The translations under genes were made by a program, and so were the position numbers. 64,000 bases of DNA. It comes from Rhodococcus xishaensis. Its GTDB lineage: Bacteria; Actinomycetota; Actinomycetes; Mycobacteriales; Mycobacteriaceae. The stretch is taken from contig NZ_RKLO01000004.1 of the NCBI RefSeq assembly GCF_004011825.1, forward strand, positions 176,683 through 240,682. Direction: 5' to 3'. The notes under the pieces were generated by a model. It saw only the letters and a program-made list of their open reading frames with translations. It was not told the DNA's origin and made no database searches. This document shows, one piece after another, positions 61,758 through 64,000 of the stretch (position 1 is the stretch's first letter; the number at the start of each line of letters is the position of its first letter).

Positions 61758-62345
61758 ATGAAGAAGTCTGTTCGTACCGGAGCGATCGCGCTGCTCGCGG
61801 CCCCCCTCGTCGCCACCGCGTTCGCTGCTCCGGCCCAGGCGCAAAGCTCGTTCCCCAGCTCGACCGGAAGCTCGTTCCTCGGCTCGGACGCGGAAGACTC
61901 CGCCACCGAAGCTTCCGCCACGGCAACCGGTGGCGTAAAGGCCTTCACGGTTGCGTTCACCAACCCGACCACGACGGCTGCAGAATGCGACTGGACGGCG
62001 ACTCAGATTCTCCCCGATGACGCCGCAGACGACGAGGTGGCGGAGGTCTACACGGGTGTGGACGTTGCGGTCGCCGCCAACGACGGCACCGTCGATGGCA
62101 CGGAAGAGGTTGAGCAGGATCCCGCCGTGGTCGGTACCTACGAGCTCACCTACACGTGCACCGACGTCGACGGGACCGTGTTGGGCGAGTCGGATGCGAC
62201 CGACCTGCAGAAGTTCGACGTCACGGAGACGGCCGCGGACGGCAGCTCCGCGGGCGGCAGCTCCGAGGGCGCCCTGCTCGTCGGCAGCGTGGCCATTGGC
62301 GGCCTGGCCATCGGCGGCCTGATCCTCAGCGGCCTCCTGGGCTGA
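61758..62345 (+). CDS. Secreted protein with two-Cys β domain and hydrophobic C-terminal tail
   Basis: A 195-aa protein, MKKSVRTGAIALLAAPLVAT with a signal cut after AQA. The mature body has an immunoglobulin-like pattern with two Cys (AAECDWTATQ and LTYTCTDVDG) about 60 residues apart. The last 25 residues are hydrophobic and Gly-spaced (GSVAIGGLAIGGLILSGLLG) and end at the stop, without the positive residues of an LPXTG sorting signal. AGGAG lies six bases before the ATG. It could be held in the cell envelope by the tail. No known family. Confidence 0.78.
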   Translation: MKKSVRTGAIALLAAPLVATAFAAPAQAQSSFPSSTGSSFLGSDAEDSATEASATATGGVKAFTVAFTNPTTTAAECDWTATQILPDDAADDEVAEVYTGVDVAVAANDGTVDGTEEVEQDPAVVGTYELTYTCTDVDGTVLGESDATDLQKFDVTETAADGSSAGGSSEGALLVGSVAIGGLAIGGLILSGLLG

Positions 62346-62362
62346 TCCACATAAGAAACACA

Positions 62363-62394
62363 CCGAAGGCCCCGCCGAACGGCGGGGCCTTCGG
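62363..62394 (+). terminator. Family terminator 3
   Basis: The same 14-bp stem with a GAAC loop, again followed by CCGTTCAA, 18 bases after the stop codon. Confidence 0.92.
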
Positions 62395-62679
62395 CCGTTC
62401 AATGGCGTTCTCTCCCTCCTCGCAGACGAACCCATGGCGCAGCAGATCTCGCAGAACCGCGCAGACTGTCCCGCATCATTGACCGCTCTCGAGAAACGTG
62501 GAGGTTCATACGGCGTGTCGCTTCCCCATGCGGACGCTCAGACCCTGCTAGTTTTCAGCCGCAAGTAGGAAACAGCAGGATCTGCCCCGGGGGTTCGATC
62601 ACGCTTCGCTCCTTCGATACCGACCGGCGCAGCAACCCGTACGCGGAATCGCGTCCGGGAAGGAACGAAGGAGGAATCG

Positions 62680-63102
62680 ATGAAGAGGTCAGTACGCACC
62701 ACCGCCGCAGCGGTTCTCGCCGCCCCGCTTCTCGCCGCCGTCGTCGCCGCGCCGGCCCACGCAACCGAATCGCTAGGCGAACCGCTGGGCTCGCTGGGGA
62801 TGGGCTCGATAGAACAACTCCTTGGCGGTGTGAGCGGCTCTGCCGAAGGCAGCATGAGCGGCTCCGACCAAGGACAAGGCAGCATGAGCGGCTCCGACCA
62901 AGGACAAGGCAGCATGAGCGGCTCCGACCAAGGACAAGGCAGCATGAGCGGCTCCGACCAAGGACAAGGCAGTATGAGCGGCTCCGACCAAGGACAAGGC
63001 AGTATGAGCGGGTCCGGCGAGGGCAGCTTGTCTGGCGACACCCTGTTCTTCGGCAGCGTGGCCTTCGGCGGCATTGGCCTGATCCTCAGCGGCCTCAGCT
63101 GA
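62680..63102 (+). CDS. Secreted repeat protein (GSMSGSDQGQ)n with hydrophobic tail
   Basis: A 140-aa protein starting MKRSVRTTAAAVLAAPLLAA, with a signal cut after AHA. After a short linker (ESLGEPLGSLGMGSIEQLL) five identical ten-residue units GSMSGSDQGQ follow, then GSMSGSGEGSLSGD and the tail FGSVAFGGIGLILSGLS. GAAGGAGG precedes the ATG. Signal and tail match the proteins at 61758 and 63524; only the middle differs. Confidence 0.78.
   Translation: MKRSVRTTAAAVLAAPLLAAVVAAPAHATESLGEPLGSLGMGSIEQLLGGVSGSAEGSMSGSDQGQGSMSGSDQGQGSMSGSDQGQGSMSGSDQGQGSMSGSDQGQGSMSGSGEGSLSGDTLFFGSVAFGGIGLILSGLS
62848..62997 (+). repeat. Five 30-bp tandem units inside the secreted repeat gene
   Basis: Units start at 62848, 62878, 62908, 62938 and 62968 and differ only by one silent change (AGCATG/AGTATG). 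A partial sixth unit follows. Copy number is likely to vary between strains. Confidence 0.93.
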
Positions 63103-63113
63103 TCCAGAGACAC

Positions 63114-63145
63114 CCGAAGGCCCCGCCGGTTGGCGGGGCCTTCGG
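63114..63145 (+). terminator. Family terminator 4
   Basis: CCGAAGGCCCCGCC and GGCGGGGCCTTCGG with a GGTT loop, followed by CCGTTCA, 11 bases after the stop codon. Confidence 0.92.
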
Positions 63146-63385
63146 CCGTTCATTCGGGTTCTCATTCGCAAGTAGTGGCGGCGCACCGGAATCGCGCCAG
63201 CCGTCAAGAGTCCAGCGCGCGCGAACCTGTTGTGCGAGTATGCCGAACTCCGGAACCGGACGCCGTCAGGACAGGATGTCACTGACTCCCAATCCTCCGG
63301 CACAGTGGCACTTCCCGTGCGGGCCCGGCGGTTGCATTGGCGGCGGTCGGTAGGCGTGTCGTTTCTCCCCACGACTACGGAGAGC

Positions 63386-63523
63386 GTGTTAGCCTGCAGC
63401 GGCACAGCAGGAACCGAAATGTCCTGTCGGGGGGGATTCCGATCTGGCTCTGCGGCGAATACAGCCAGCTGTCGCGATAACCGCATACGTTCGTGTGCGG
63501 TCACTTGACCGAAGGAGTTTCCG
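63386..63523 (+). promoter_or_regulatory. Shared leader of the secreted family, copy 2
   Basis: Aligns with 61617–61757. The hairpin here is CCGCATACG/CGTGTGCGG (63481–63500), placed 14 bases before GAAGGAG. The stem is kept although its bases changed (one G•U pair), which suggests that the hairpin matters. Confidence 0.7.
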
Positions 63524-64000
63524 TTGAAGAAGTCCGTTCGTACAGCAGCGATTGCCCTGTTCGCTGCGCCTCTCCTCACCGCCACGTTCGCTGCACCGGC
63601 CAACGCCCAAGAAGGAACTGGCAGTATCCAAATTAGCATCCCCATCGACATCGACCTCGGCAGCACAGGCGGTGAGGACGAGCCCGGCGCCGGTGACCTA
63701 CTCGGCAGCGTGGAGGACGTCGTCGGTGGCGACGGCGACGGCCTACTCGGCAGCGTTGAATTCGGCAGCTCCGACGACGACAACGGCGGCCTGCTCGGCA
63801 GCCTAGAGGACGTCGGTGGCAGTGACGGCCTGCTCGGCAGCCTCGAACTCGGCAGCTCCGACGACGACAACGGCGGCCTGCTCGGCAGCCTCGAACTCGG
63901 CAGCTCCGACGACGACAACGGCGGCCTGCTCGGCAGCCTCGAACTCGGCAGCTCCGACGACGACAACGGCGGCCTGCTCGGCAGCCTCGAACTCGGCAGC
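63524..64000 (+). CDS. Secreted Asp/Gly-rich repeat protein (3' end outside the window)
   Basis: The start is TTG at 63524 with GAAGGAG eight bases upstream; the product begins (M)KKSVRTAAIALFAAPLLTA with a signal cut after ANA. The mature part starts EGTGSIQISIPIDIDLGS and then repeats acidic units of the type GGLLGSLELGSSDDDN (48 bases each), at least three exact copies before the window ends. The frame is open at 64000. Asp-rich repeats could bind Ca2+; this is a guess from composition. The C-terminal tail cannot be seen. Confidence 0.78.
   Translation, partial: MKKSVRTAAIALFAAPLLTATFAAPANAQEGTGSIQISIPIDIDLGSTGGEDEPGAGDLLGSVEDVVGGDGDGLLGSVEFGSSDDDNGGLLGSLEDVGGSDGLLGSLELGSSDDDNGGLLGSLELGSSDDDNGGLLGSLELGSSDDDNGGLLGSLELGS
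63830..64000 (+). repeat. 48-bp tandem repeats, continuing beyond the window
   Basis: The unit encoding LGSSDDDNGGLLGSLE recurs with a 48-base period and no visible differences from about 63830 to the end. Confidence 0.9.

Noticed and set aside
62773..63966. Minus-strand open frame of nearly 400 codons across the secreted genes
   Set aside because: It is antisense to repeat units, crosses a terminator and a leader, and has low-complexity composition dictated by the opposite strand.

Overview
The window is high-GC actinobacterial DNA, most likely from a mycolate-forming member of the Mycobacteriales such as Rhodococcus/Prescottella or Nocardia. The evidence is the order ino1–padR–DUF5318–ponA–GT87–(rpsF-ssb-rpsR-rplI)–dnaB, which matches the Mycobacterium tuberculosis Rv0046c–Rv0058 neighbourhood. 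A carboxylic acid reductase, a cutinase-family esterase, an LpqY-SugABC-type sugar importer and F420-type enzymes agree with this. The genus is inference.

Layout. 0–4 kb: the end of a dehydrogenase, an unrecognised protein and a phthalate-dioxygenase-reductase-type protein on the plus strand, facing an MFS–IclR pair. 4.5–10 kb: cutinase-like esterase divergent from car. 10–12.1 kb: ABC exporter plus XRE regulator. 12.2–17 kb: a decayed zone with small genes, an amber-interrupted DUF2510 gene, a truncated hydrolase lacking its catalytic His, a recombinase-type HTH remnant, an inverted duplication and a perfect 22-bp palindrome. 17–20.6 kb: dnaB, rplI, rpsR, ssb, rpsF. 21.1–31.2 kb: a complete type I-C CRISPR-Cas locus inserted between rpsF and GT87. 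31.2–41.8 kb: GT87, ponA, DUF5318, padR, ino1, then an SDR–phosphotransferase–acyl-CoA dehydrogenase operon with a divergent TetR gene. 41.9–46.5 kb: phosphonoacetate uptake and hydrolysis (phnD-C-E, LysR, phnA). 46.8–48.9 kb: a second class A PBP. 49–53.9 kb: sugar ABC importer. 54–58 kb: deazaflavin/F420-type enzymes and an amino-acid ABC importer with a fused binding protein–permease. 58.4–64 kb: a run of small secreted proteins with Gly-rich repeats and hydrophobic C-terminal tails, each followed by a near-identical terminator, plus a decayed glnQ copy.

The CRISPR locus is the most informative part. The array has 32 repeats and 31 spacers and is read on the minus strand from a leader next to cas2. 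The 15 leader-proximal repeats carry one diagnostic substitution that the 17 distal repeats lack, so the array is split into two acquisition epochs. The substitution keeps the crRNA hairpin through a G•U pair. One spacer is duplicated at the epoch boundary, and one 67-nt spacer contains a 26-nt tandem duplication. One spacer matches 38/38 nt of the sugar-transporter permease gene about 28 kb away in this same window. The base triplet at the PAM position of that self-target is GAT, not the TTC usual for type I-C, which may explain how the cell tolerates it.

The other candidate for something undescribed is the 58–64 kb set of secreted proteins. Duplicated modules of leader hairpin, signal peptide, variable or repetitive body, short Gly/Leu/Ile tail and terminator suggest an expanding family of envelope proteins of unknown function.
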